13,626 nt of DNA from contig JAABRW010000089.1 of the NCBI GenBank assembly GCA_011390695.1, positions 1 through 13,626 of the forward strand, in the 5' to 3' direction. Below, piece by piece: positions 7,301-13,626 of the stretch (its first letter is position 1; each line of letters opens with the position of its first letter). The DNA is from Desulfotignum sp. (GTDB lineage: Bacteria; Desulfobacterota; Desulfobacteria; Desulfobacterales; Desulfobacteraceae). A program made the position numbers and the translations under genes. The notes beneath the pieces were generated by a model. That model was given only the letters and a program-made list of their open reading frames with translations. It was not told where the DNA came from and searched no databases.

Positions 7301-7337
7301 CCAGATCCGGGCCGGGCTGTATCCTATGGGGGACCCA

Positions 7338-8189
7338 ATGACCCAGAACAAAGACGTTTCTTTGGAGAACCGGGATATCACCATACTGGTGGTGGATGAT
7401 GATGCAGATATCCGGTTTGCCACATCCCGGATCATCCAGTCAGCCGGTTATGCTGTGGTTGCGGCATCCACAGGCCTGGAGGCCCTTGAAACAGCCAGGC
7501 GGGTGCGGCCTGATATGGTCCTTCTGGATGTGGTGCTGCCGGATATCACGGGTACCGAGGTCTGCCGTCGGATAAAAACGGATCCGTTTTTCGACGGTAC
7601 CTTTATTTTGCTGACATCGGGCATGAAAACCGGCTCATCCCACCAGACAGATGGCCTTGATACAGGGGCTGACGGTTATATTGCCCGGCCGGTATCCAAC
7701 CGGGAACTCACTGCCCGGATCAATGCCATGGTCCGCATTATGACCGCAGAACGAAAAAGGGCTTATGAGGCCCTGAAAGAAAAAAATATTGCCCTGCACG
7801 TGCTCCTGGAGAAACGGGAACAGGATAAACGCCACATCTACCATACCGTTATGGACAGCCTTGACAAACTGGTATTTCCATATATTGAAAAACTCAAAAC
7901 CGGCGTTTCCCGGCAGGATGCTGCAACCATTGCCGGCATCCTTGAAACCAATCTGAAACAGGGCCTGTTCCCTTTTGAAGCATCGGTTTCCACTGTCTAC
8001 CGAAATTTCACCCCCACAGAAATTCAGGTGGCGGATTTCATAAAATCAGGAAAAACCAGCAAAGAGATCGCCGCTATCCTGAACATCAGTCCCAGGTCCA
8101 TCAATTTCCACAGAAACAATATCCGCAAAAAACTCCGCATCACACACGCCAAAACCAACCTGCGCACCCTGCTGCTTTCCCTGTCCTGA
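7338..8189 (+). CDS. Response regulator: receiver plus LuxR-type HTH
   Basis: The 283-residue product has a receiver (14-135) with D20-D22, phosphoacceptor D64 and T93, and R117 in place of the usual Lys. A helical linker (140-215) with EKREQDKRHIYHTV and LVFPYIEKLK follows. The end is a LuxR/GerE helix-turn-helix: FTPTEIQVADFIKSGKTSKEIA, then SPRSINFHRNNIRKKL. It should bind DNA when phosphorylated and is the only transcription regulator in the signalling block. ATG 7338 was chosen because GGGGGA lies 4 bases upstream; a longer frame from 7170 would run through the previous gene. The receiver is a near duplicate of the one at 6683, including NRELTARINAMVRIM. The kinase at 5569 or the one at 8344 may be its donor. 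Confidence 0.92.
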   Translation: MTQNKDVSLENRDITILVVDDDADIRFATSRIIQSAGYAVVAASTGLEALETARRVRPDMVLLDVVLPDITGTEVCRRIKTDPFFDGTFILLTSGMKTGSSHQTDGLDTGADGYIARPVSNRELTARINAMVRIMTAERKRAYEALKEKNIALHVLLEKREQDKRHIYHTVMDSLDKLVFPYIEKLKTGVSRQDAATIAGILETNLKQGLFPFEASVSTVYRNFTPTEIQVADFIKSGKTSKEIAAILNISPRSINFHRNNIRKKLRITHAKTNLRTLLLSLS

Positions 8190-8213
8190 ATTTTTCTAAA
8201 ATGACAGGATTTT
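8180..8213 (+). terminator. Weak possible terminator after the receiver-LuxR gene
   Basis: CCTGTC (8180-8185, overlapping the gene end) can pair with GACAGG (8203-8208), with inner ATTTT/AAAAT pairing and a four-base bulge, followed by ATTTTA. The T-run is poor, so termination would be partial at best. It is the only candidate in the 154-base gap before the next kinase. Confidence 0.25.
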
Positions 8214-8343
8214 ACCTGACATTTTCCTGATATTTTTTTGGTATCATCGCCTTGGCCCATCCTGTGGTATGCTTACATACGGGTATAAGGAATTGTCCTG
8301 CCTGATGCACCCTGATTTTACAGACAAATGATCGGATTTTTTT

Positions 8344-9504
8344 ATGAGTGACTGTGCTGAATTCCATGATATGACACAGCTGAAAGCCTTTTTTGACGGC
8401 ATGCCCCATATCGTGGCCCTGGTCAATGATCAGGTTGGTATTGACATGATTAACAAAAAAGGAGCGGCCCTTACCGGGAGAGAAAATGACACAATTTCAG
8501 GGCAGCTGTGCGGGGATGTGTTCCTGTGCCTGAATGCCCTGGATGATCAGGTGTGCGGTCTGCAGCCGGAATGCCGGTTATGCCCTTTGCGCACAAAGAT
8601 CATGGCAACTTTTCAGACAGGGATCCCCCGGAAGGAAGAAGAGGGGCAAATAACCCTTTTGCGCAGCGGCAGCCAGTCGACATTGGATTTTCTCCTTTCC
8701 ACCACCCTTGTGAATGTGAACAAGGCCCCCAAGGTAATCCTCCATATGGTGGATATAACAGAAAAAAAACTGTTGAAAACCCGGCTTCGCCACGCCCAGA
8801 AAATGGAAGCCATCGGCAGTCTGACCGGCGGCATTGCCCATGATTTCAACAACATCCTTTTTCCGGTCATGGGCATAGCGGAAATGCTTCTGGATGATCT
8901 GCCAAAAGACAGCCCGGAATATGAAAGCGTTCAGCAGATATTCCATGCAGGGAAAAAAGGCACGGAACTTGTCAAACAGATCCTGTCCTTCAGCCGCCGG
9001 CATGAAGCAAAAACCGTCCCTGTCTTTTTGCCGAAAGTGGTAAAGGAAATCATTCACATGTGCCGCTCCACCATTCCCTCCCGTATCGCCGTCAACCTTG
9101 ATATGGCGGCGGATTGCAGCCCGGTCATGGCTGATCCGGTGCAGCTGCACCAGGTTGCCATGAACCTGATCACCAATGCCTGGCAATCCCTTTACAGCAC
9201 CGGCGGAACAATTGATATAACAATTACGGAAATATCGGTCCCGGACAATGCATTGCCGGACAACGGGCTGTCATGCGGCACCTATACCATGCTCTCTGTT
9301 ACAGACGATGGCCCGGGTATTCCCGAAGAGATCATGCCCAGAATATTTGACATGTTTTTCTCCACAAAAAACTCTGATCAGGGAACAGGGCTTGGCCTTG
9401 CCGTGGTTGCAGATATCGTACACGGGTATGACGGTGATATCACCGTCACCAGTATCCCCGGAGAAAAAACCACCTTCACGGTCTACCTGCCTGTAAAGAA
9501 TTAG
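8344..9504 (+). CDS. Cys-rich PAS sensor histidine kinase
   Basis: This 386-residue soluble kinase starts with a PAS domain (12-138) ending in the typical VDITEKK. The PAS carries five cysteines, C56, C62, C71, C77 and C80 (CGLQPECRLCPLR), a pattern I associate with PAS kinases of anaerobic Desulfobacterota; a metal, Fe-S or thiol-redox sensor is plausible but unproven. The DHp domain has H166 in GGIAHDFNNIL. The HATPase domain has the N-box MNLITNAWQSL (273-283), G1 DDGPG (321-325) and G2 GTGLGLA (347-353), so it is complete. No receiver is attached. No good ribosome-binding site precedes ATG 8344. A 154-base gap precedes it, in which I see no convincing promoter. Confidence 0.93.
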   Translation: MSDCAEFHDMTQLKAFFDGMPHIVALVNDQVGIDMINKKGAALTGRENDTISGQLCGDVFLCLNALDDQVCGLQPECRLCPLRTKIMATFQTGIPRKEEEGQITLLRSGSQSTLDFLLSTTLVNVNKAPKVILHMVDITEKKLLKTRLRHAQKMEAIGSLTGGIAHDFNNILFPVMGIAEMLLDDLPKDSPEYESVQQIFHAGKKGTELVKQILSFSRRHEAKTVPVFLPKVVKEIIHMCRSTIPSRIAVNLDMAADCSPVMADPVQLHQVAMNLITNAWQSLYSTGGTIDITITEISVPDNALPDNGLSCGTYTMLSVTDDGPGIPEEIMPRIFDMFFSTKNSDQGTGLGLAVVADIVHGYDGDITVTSIPGEKTTFTVYLPVKN

Positions 9505-9562
9505 GATTGCTCCTGAAACCGGCGGTGCTTATGAAAGGCCCAGATGGTGCGCAAGGTTATTA

Positions 9563-12097
9563 ATGATGCAGAAAATGCCTGAGACACCCCATAAAACGAA
9601 CACGCTGAAAAGCCCCTCCCATATTATCGGGGTGGGGGCATCTGCCGGCGGCCTGATGGCGCTGGAAGCGTTTTTCAAACAGGTACCCTTGAAAACCGGC
9701 CTGGCTTTTGTGGTGATCCAGCATCTGCCCCCTGATCATAAAAGCATGATGGCGGAACTGCTTGCCAGGCATACCCAACTGTCCATTCTATACATCCAGG
9801 ACGATATGCCGGTTGCACCAGACAGTATTTATCTGATTCCTCCCGGATATAATATCACCCTGTTTCACAACCGGTTTCTGCTGTCCAGGCACAAAAACCA
9901 CCCACGGCAGCTCAACCTTCCCATTGACACCTTTCTGGCATCCCTGGCAGAAGACCAGGAGGATAAAGCCATGGCAGTTATTCTTTCCGGAACCGGCAGT
10001 GATGGTTCCAGAGGTGTCCGTCACATAAAAGAAAAATTCGGCATTGTCCTTGCCCAGGACCCTGCCAGCGCACAGTTTGACGGCATGCCCGGAAATGCCA
10101 TAGAAACCGGGACAGTGGATTTCATTCTGCCCCCGGAACAGATGGCCCAGCAGATTCTTACCTGTATCCGGCACCCGTTTGCCCGGCAGGTGACCAGAAA
10201 ACCCGGGATTATTGTGGATGAAACCGGCCTGACCCGGATTTTTTCCCTGCTGCGGGAAACCCACCGGCTGGATTTTACCTACTACAAACAGGCCACCGTG
10301 CTCCGGCGTATTGAGCGGCGTATGACCATCAACCAGATGCATGAACTTGGTGATTATATCACGTTCATTGAAAACCACCCCAAAGAGATCACCACCCTGT
10401 ACAATGAATTACTGATTGGTGTTACCAGCTTTTTCAGGGACCCGGATGCATATCTTTTTCTTGCAAAACAGGTGCTGCCGAAACTGTTTTCCGAATATGG
10501 GAAACATGACATACGCTTCTGGGTGGAAGGCTGTTCTTCCGGGGAGGAAGCATACTCCCTTGCCATATTATGCCATGAATGCATGGAAACCATGAAAAAA
10601 CAGGTGCCTGTAAAAATATTTGCCACAGATGTTGATAAACGTGCGGTTTCCCGCGCATCAGAAGGGCATTACCCGGAAAGTATCACCGCTGACCTGACCC
10701 CCGGACAGCTGGTAAAATATTTTGTTAAAAAAGAGGGCAGTTACCAGATATCCCGCCAGATCAGAGAAATGGTGGTGTTTGCCCGGCATAATATTTTAAA
10801 AGATCCCCCTTTTACACGCATCGACCTTGTCAGCTGCCGGAATCTGTTGATATACCTCCAGCCGGTGCTCCAGAAAAGGGCTTTGGAAAAATTCAATTTT
10901 TCCCTGCGGCCCGGCGGCATCCTGTTTTTGGGTGCCAGTGAGTCCATCGGAGAGATGCACTATTATTTTGACGCACTGAGCCACAAATGGAAAATCTTTT
11001 CCTCCAGGGGAAAACGGTCCCGGATTGACGGCATGAACGATCTGTATGTTCCGGAGCGGTATGAAAGAAAAGCGTTGCACCCCCACCATGGTCCGGCTGT
11101 TTCCCTGGTCCATGAGCGAACCCAGGAAAAACTGCTCCAGGCCCTTGCCAGAAGATATGTGGATCTCACCGTACTGGTGAATGCGGACAATGAGATTCTC
11201 CATGTGCTTGGTGATACGGAAAAATTTTTAAAATTTCCCTCAGGCAAACCGGTTAACCAGATATCCAAGATCCTTGTCAAGGAGATGGTGGTGCCGGTGA
11301 CGGCAGGACTGCAGAAGGTGTTTAAAGACAATGTCCCTGTCATGTATTCCCAGATCTATATCCAGCGTGACAGCATAGTGACCACCGCAAAAATGGAAAT
11401 TCATCCTATTGCTGTAAAAGCAGATGAACAGGCCCTTGCAGCCATTTTCATAGAGGATATAAAAAGCGGACCAGGCACCCAGAACCAGGATGTTCAGGAA
11501 ATTGACATCCATTTTGAAAAACGGGTGGAATATCTTGAAGATGAACTGCAGTTCACCCGTGAAAGTCTCCAGACCACCATTGAAGAACTGGAAACCTCCA
11601 ATGAGGAACTGGGTGCTACAAACGAGGAGCTCATGGCAAGTAATGAAGAACTGCAGAGCACCAATGAAGAATTACAATCAGTCAATCAGGAACTGTACAC
11701 AGTGAATGCGGAATACCAGGGAAAGAACCTGGAGCTTATTGAAATCAAAAATGATCTTGAAAATCTGTTTGCAAACCTGCAGATCCCTGTCATGTTCCTG
11801 GATGAAAACCTGGAAATCCGCCAGTTCACCCCCCAGATCAATACCCTTTTCAACATCACCCCGAAGGATGCGGGAAGACCCCTTGACCACCTTGTGCACA
11901 ATTTCAAAGGATTTGACCTGACAGCCACCTTAAGAACCGCCATGGCAGAAAAAACCATTGTGGACCAGGAAGTGATTACCACAGACAACAGACGGTTTCT
12001 TATGAAACTGTATCCCTACAAAGTCTCAAAAAACTATACCTCCGGTGCAGTGGTTATTTTTGTGGATATCAACCATTTACCGAAAACATGTATTTGA
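9563..12097 (+). CDS. CheB-CheR fusion with C-terminal PAS
   Basis: The 844-residue protein joins a CheB methylesterase domain (18-200; triad S27 in GASAGG, H54 in QHLPPDH, D147 in GTGSDG) to a CheR methyltransferase (220-490; [11 protein letters not shown], then the SAM-binding [13 protein letters not shown] at 320-332). A first PAS-like part spans 530-635. A coiled coil (652-735) follows, built of heptads such as [19 protein letters not shown], then a last PAS (730-842). CheR adds and CheB removes methyl groups on receptor glutamates in chemotaxis; no receptor is seen here. The CheB part lacks its own receiver. Many relatives continue into a histidine kinase; this one stops after PAS, and the next gene carries a DHp module. 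AAGG lies 6-9 bases before the paired ATGs at 9563 and 9566. Confidence 0.94.
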   Translation: MMQKMPETPHKTNTLKSPSHIIGVGASAGGLMALEAFFKQVPLKTGLAFVVIQHLPPDHKSMMAELLARHTQLSILYIQDDMPVAPDSIYLIPPGYNITLFHNRFLLSRHKNHPRQLNLPIDTFLASLAEDQEDKAMAVILSGTGSDGSRGVRHIKEKFGIVLAQDPASAQFDGMPGNAIETGTVDFILPPEQMAQQILTCIRHPFARQVTRKPGIIVDETGLTRIFSLLRETHRLDFTYYKQATVLRRIERRMTINQMHELGDYITFIENHPKEITTLYNELLIGVTSFFRDPDAYLFLAKQVLPKLFSEYGKHDIRFWVEGCSSGEEAYSLAILCHECMETMKKQVPVKIFATDVDKRAVSRASEGHYPESITADLTPGQLVKYFVKKEGSYQISRQIREMVVFARHNILKDPPFTRIDLVSCRNLLIYLQPVLQKRALEKFNFSLRPGGILFLGASESIGEMHYYFDALSHKWKIFSSRGKRSRIDGMNDLYVPERYERKALHPHHGPAVSLVHERTQEKLLQALARRYVDLTVLVNADNEILHVLGDTEKFLKFPSGKPVNQISKILVKEMVVPVTAGLQKVFKDNVPVMYSQIYIQRDSIVTTAKMEIHPIAVKADEQALAAIFIEDIKSGPGTQNQDVQEIDIHFEKRVEYLEDELQFTRESLQTTIEELETSNEELGATNEELMASNEELQSTNEELQSVNQELYTVNAEYQGKNLELIEIKNDLENLFANLQIPVMFLDENLEIRQFTPQINTLFNITPKDAGRPLDHLVHNFKGFDLTATLRTAMAEKTIVDQEVITTDNRRFLMKLYPYKVSKNYTSGAVVIFVDINHLPKTCI
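11581..11700 (+). repeat. Heptad-coding repeat in the CheB-CheR coiled coil
   Basis: The DNA shows about 21-base periodicity, with GAAGAACTG-like units encoding successive NEEL heptads ([24 protein letters not shown] and onward). It codes for the coiled coil between CheR and the last PAS domain. It is a protein-level repeat with synonymous drift, not a mobile or CRISPR repeat. Confidence 0.7.
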
Positions 12098-12112
12098 AGA
12101 AGAGGATAGAAA

Positions 12113-13312
12113 ATGGCAAACGTCAAACCCCCATTTGACCATTTACGGAAAAAAGCGGAATCCCGGATAAAATCTCCGCCGCCGCTTCCTGAAAACATAT
12201 CCCGGAAGGATATGGCCAAAACCCTGCATGACCTGCAGGTACACCAGGTTGAGCTGGAAATGCAGAATGCTGATCTGAAGCAGGCCCAGGAAGCACTGCA
12301 GGCATCCAAAGAAAAATATTATAAATTGTTCAACCAGGCCCCGGTGGGATATCTGGCAGTTGACGGCGCAGGGATTATTCATAAATCAAACCAGACTGCT
12401 GCCGACATGATCGGCGCAGACCCGGTCCGGCTGCACCGCAGGCCCCTGGTACAGTTTGTGAGCCAAAACGACCAGAATCTGTTTTTAAGCCGGTTCAGGA
12501 CAAGCGCAAGGCACGCCAAAAGCGACAGTTTTGATATCTGCCTGAACACCGCCTCACAGGATCTGTTTTTCACCAGGATGATCATTCACCCTGTTGCCTC
12601 TTTTTCAAAGGAAACCAACCGGCACGAAGATATCCTTATCATTATCTCGGATATCACGGAACAGGTAAAAATCCAGAAGGAAAAGCTCGAAAAACAAAGG
12701 CTTAAGGGCATTGTTGAGGTGGCTGGTGCGGTGTGTCATGAATTGCGCCAGCCCCTGCAGATCCTGCTGGGTATCACAGATCTTATTCGCATACAGGTGT
12801 CGGAAAACCAAACCCTGGCTGATGACCTTGTCCGCCTCAAAAAACAGACCCAGCGGATAAATATGTTATTGTATCAGCTGGATAACATCACCCGGTATGA
12901 AACAAAACCCTGTTCAGACACCGGGAAAATTTTTGACCTTATCAAGGCTTCTGATGCCACCGATCTTCGTGAACACAGACGGTATATGCCCAAAAAATCC
13001 TGTCTGGTGCAGCTCAAACACAAAATATCAACCAAAGCCCGGCTGATGGATATCAGCAAAGGCGGCATCTCATTCTGGACCGATTATTTCAATCCCATGG
13101 AGCAAAGCCATTTTTTTTGCAACATATGCACTGACCCTGAAAAGCCATTCATCAAAAATCTGCGGTGTATCCCAGTATATGACGATGCTCTGGAAAACGC
13201 CCATGATCCATATCTGCAGAAAATCAGGTCATACAGGGCCAGATTCACAGATCTTACAGATACCCAGAAAACCCTGATCAACCAGTTCATCCTGCAGCAC
13301 ACCAGGCAGTAA
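12113..13312 (+). CDS. PAS-DHp-PilZ protein lacking HATPase domain
   Basis: The 399-residue soluble protein has a helical N-terminus (LHDLQVHQVELEMQNADL, 38-55), a PAS domain (68-183) and a DHp-like helical hairpin (195-262) with H209 in AVCHELRQPLQ. After NITRYETK (258-265), where a kinase would continue into its ATPase domain, the chain enters a PilZ domain instead: R286-x3-R290, then D313-x-S315-x2-G318 in MDISKGG, ending in the typical RFTDLTDTQKTLINQFI. Both c-di-GMP-binding motifs are present. No N-, G1- or G2-box exists, so it cannot autophosphorylate by itself; it may accept phosphate from another kinase or act as scaffold. An AAGAGGA site lies 6 bases before ATG 12113, 15 bases after the CheB-CheR stop, so they are probably co-transcribed. 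Confidence 0.88.
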   Translation: MANVKPPFDHLRKKAESRIKSPPPLPENISRKDMAKTLHDLQVHQVELEMQNADLKQAQEALQASKEKYYKLFNQAPVGYLAVDGAGIIHKSNQTAADMIGADPVRLHRRPLVQFVSQNDQNLFLSRFRTSARHAKSDSFDICLNTASQDLFFTRMIIHPVASFSKETNRHEDILIIISDITEQVKIQKEKLEKQRLKGIVEVAGAVCHELRQPLQILLGITDLIRIQVSENQTLADDLVRLKKQTQRINMLLYQLDNITRYETKPCSDTGKIFDLIKASDATDLREHRRYMPKKSCLVQLKHKISTKARLMDISKGGISFWTDYFNPMEQSHFFCNICTDPEKPFIKNLRCIPVYDDALENAHDPYLQKIRSYRARFTDLTDTQKTLINQFILQHTRQ

Positions 13313-13369
13313 TTCCGTCCTGCAGATTTCCATTTCCGGCAACCAGCAGGGAATTGATGCCTTGTTTTT
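13311..13369 (+). terminator. Possible terminator of the signalling block
   Basis: AATTC and CCTGC (13311-13323) can pair with GCAGG and GAATT (13346-13355), leaving a 3-base bulge and a 22-base loop. TTGTTTTT follows at 13362-13369. The large loop and the 6-base gap before the T-run make this a weak candidate, but it sits directly after the last gene's stop. Confidence 0.3.
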
Positions 13370-13422
13370 CAATTGTGGTACCCAGCCAATCAAGAAACGC
13401 TGAAAAATGGGTCTTTCAAATT

Positions 13423-13451
13423 TTGCAATGCAATGATAAAGATATATCTTT
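13423..13451 (+). promoter_or_regulatory. Possible promoter/operator of the EamA transporter gene
   Basis: TTGCAA (13423-13428) and TATCTT (13445-13450) are 16 bases apart and would start transcription about 33 bases before ATG 13490. Two palindromes coincide with it: TTGCAATGCAA (13423-13433) around the -35 box and AAAGATATATCTTT (13438-13451) around the -10 box. Either could be an operator, but both may be chance in AT-rich DNA. Confidence 0.35.
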
Positions 13452-13489
13452 TTGAAATATGAATGCTGTTTTTTGCTGGATTGTGTCCC

Positions 13490-13626
13490 ATGAAATCAGA
13501 CACCCTGAAATCAGATCTTGTTTTACTGCTGACAGCCTCCATCTGGGGACTGGCTTTTGTGGCCCAGCGGGTGGGAATGGAACATGTGGGGCCCTTTACT
13601 TTCAACGGGCTCCGGTTTGTTCTGGG
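13490..13626 (+). CDS. EamA/DMT family transporter, N-terminal part (cut by window end)
   Basis: Forty-five codons remain before the window edge. They encode a short charged start and then LVLLLTASIWGLAFVAQRVGMEHVGPFTFNGLRFVLG, the first helix and entry to the second helix of EamA (drug/metabolite transporter superfamily) proteins. The WG.AFVA and P...N.LRF positions are diagnostic. Such inner-membrane proteins usually have 10 helices and export amino acids or other metabolites; the substrate cannot be told. ATG 13490 begins at the normal point; an in-frame ATG at 13463 is possible, but the residues it would add are not typical. The gene lies 177 bases after the signalling block and probably has its own promoter. 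Confidence 0.85.
   Translation, partial: MKSDTLKSDLVLLLTASIWGLAFVAQRVGMEHVGPFTFNGLRFVL

Noticed and set aside
7170..7337. 56-residue N-terminal extension of the receiver-LuxR protein
   Set aside because: It runs through the four-Cys tail of the previous gene in another frame and has no receiver similarity; ATG 7338 has a ribosome-binding site.
8255..8300. GTATG-CTTA-CATAC inverted repeat and nearby promoter-like hexamers before the second kinase
   Set aside because: The arms are only 5 bases and no -35/-10 pair of acceptable quality and spacing was found, so I do not call a promoter or operator.
11581..11700. Short periodic repeats that could suggest a CRISPR array
   Set aside because: The period is 21 bases with no spacers, and it encodes coiled-coil heptads inside an intact reading frame.

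Overview
The window looks like chromosome of an anaerobic, probably sulfate-reducing Desulfobacterota species (Desulfobacteraceae-like). This is inferred from gene types and protein style: a radical SAM enzyme with an extra cysteine cluster, PAS kinases with a Cys-rich insert, and an excisionase-HTH plus molybdate-binding-like regulator. No marker gene fixes the taxon. Coding density is high, and two-component genes dominate the right 60%.

Layout, left to right. (1) Minus strand, 1-735: 5' part of a radical SAM gene cut by the window edge, with a possible sigma-54 promoter upstream. (2) 1060-1296: a decayed fragment resembling a DUF4213/DUF364 protein. (3) 1303-1988, minus: an AT-rich HEPN/MNT pair, probably acquired. 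(4) 2308-3212, plus: an HTH plus substrate-binding-domain regulator interrupted at an 8-C run. (5) 3197-5411, minus: a periplasmic FKBP-type isomerase followed by a DHA2/EmrB-type exporter, overlapping the regulator tail to tail by 16 bases. (6) 5569-13312, plus: six signalling genes in one direction: PAS histidine kinase, receiver with a four-Cys tail, receiver-LuxR regulator, Cys-rich PAS histidine kinase, CheB-CheR-PAS fusion, and a PAS-DHp-PilZ protein without an ATPase domain. (7) 13490-end, plus: start of an EamA/DMT transporter.

The signalling block is the notable part. Kinase 5569 and receiver 6683 overlap by 35 bases, and the second receiver follows after 37 bases. The two receivers look like a tandem duplication (65 of 70 bases identical over one stretch), and both carry Arg where receivers normally have the conserved Lys. 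A 154-base gap separates this trio from the second kinase. The CheB-CheR fusion follows 58 bases later, and the PilZ protein 15 bases after that. The last protein keeps a DHp-type H-box but ends in a PilZ domain with an intact c-di-GMP signature instead of the HATPase domain. A plausible reading, which is inference, is a phosphorelay that combines sensing, methylation-type chemistry, a c-di-GMP input and LuxR-type transcriptional output. No CheA, CheW or chemoreceptor lies in the window.

No tRNA, rRNA, CRISPR array or insertion sequence was seen.
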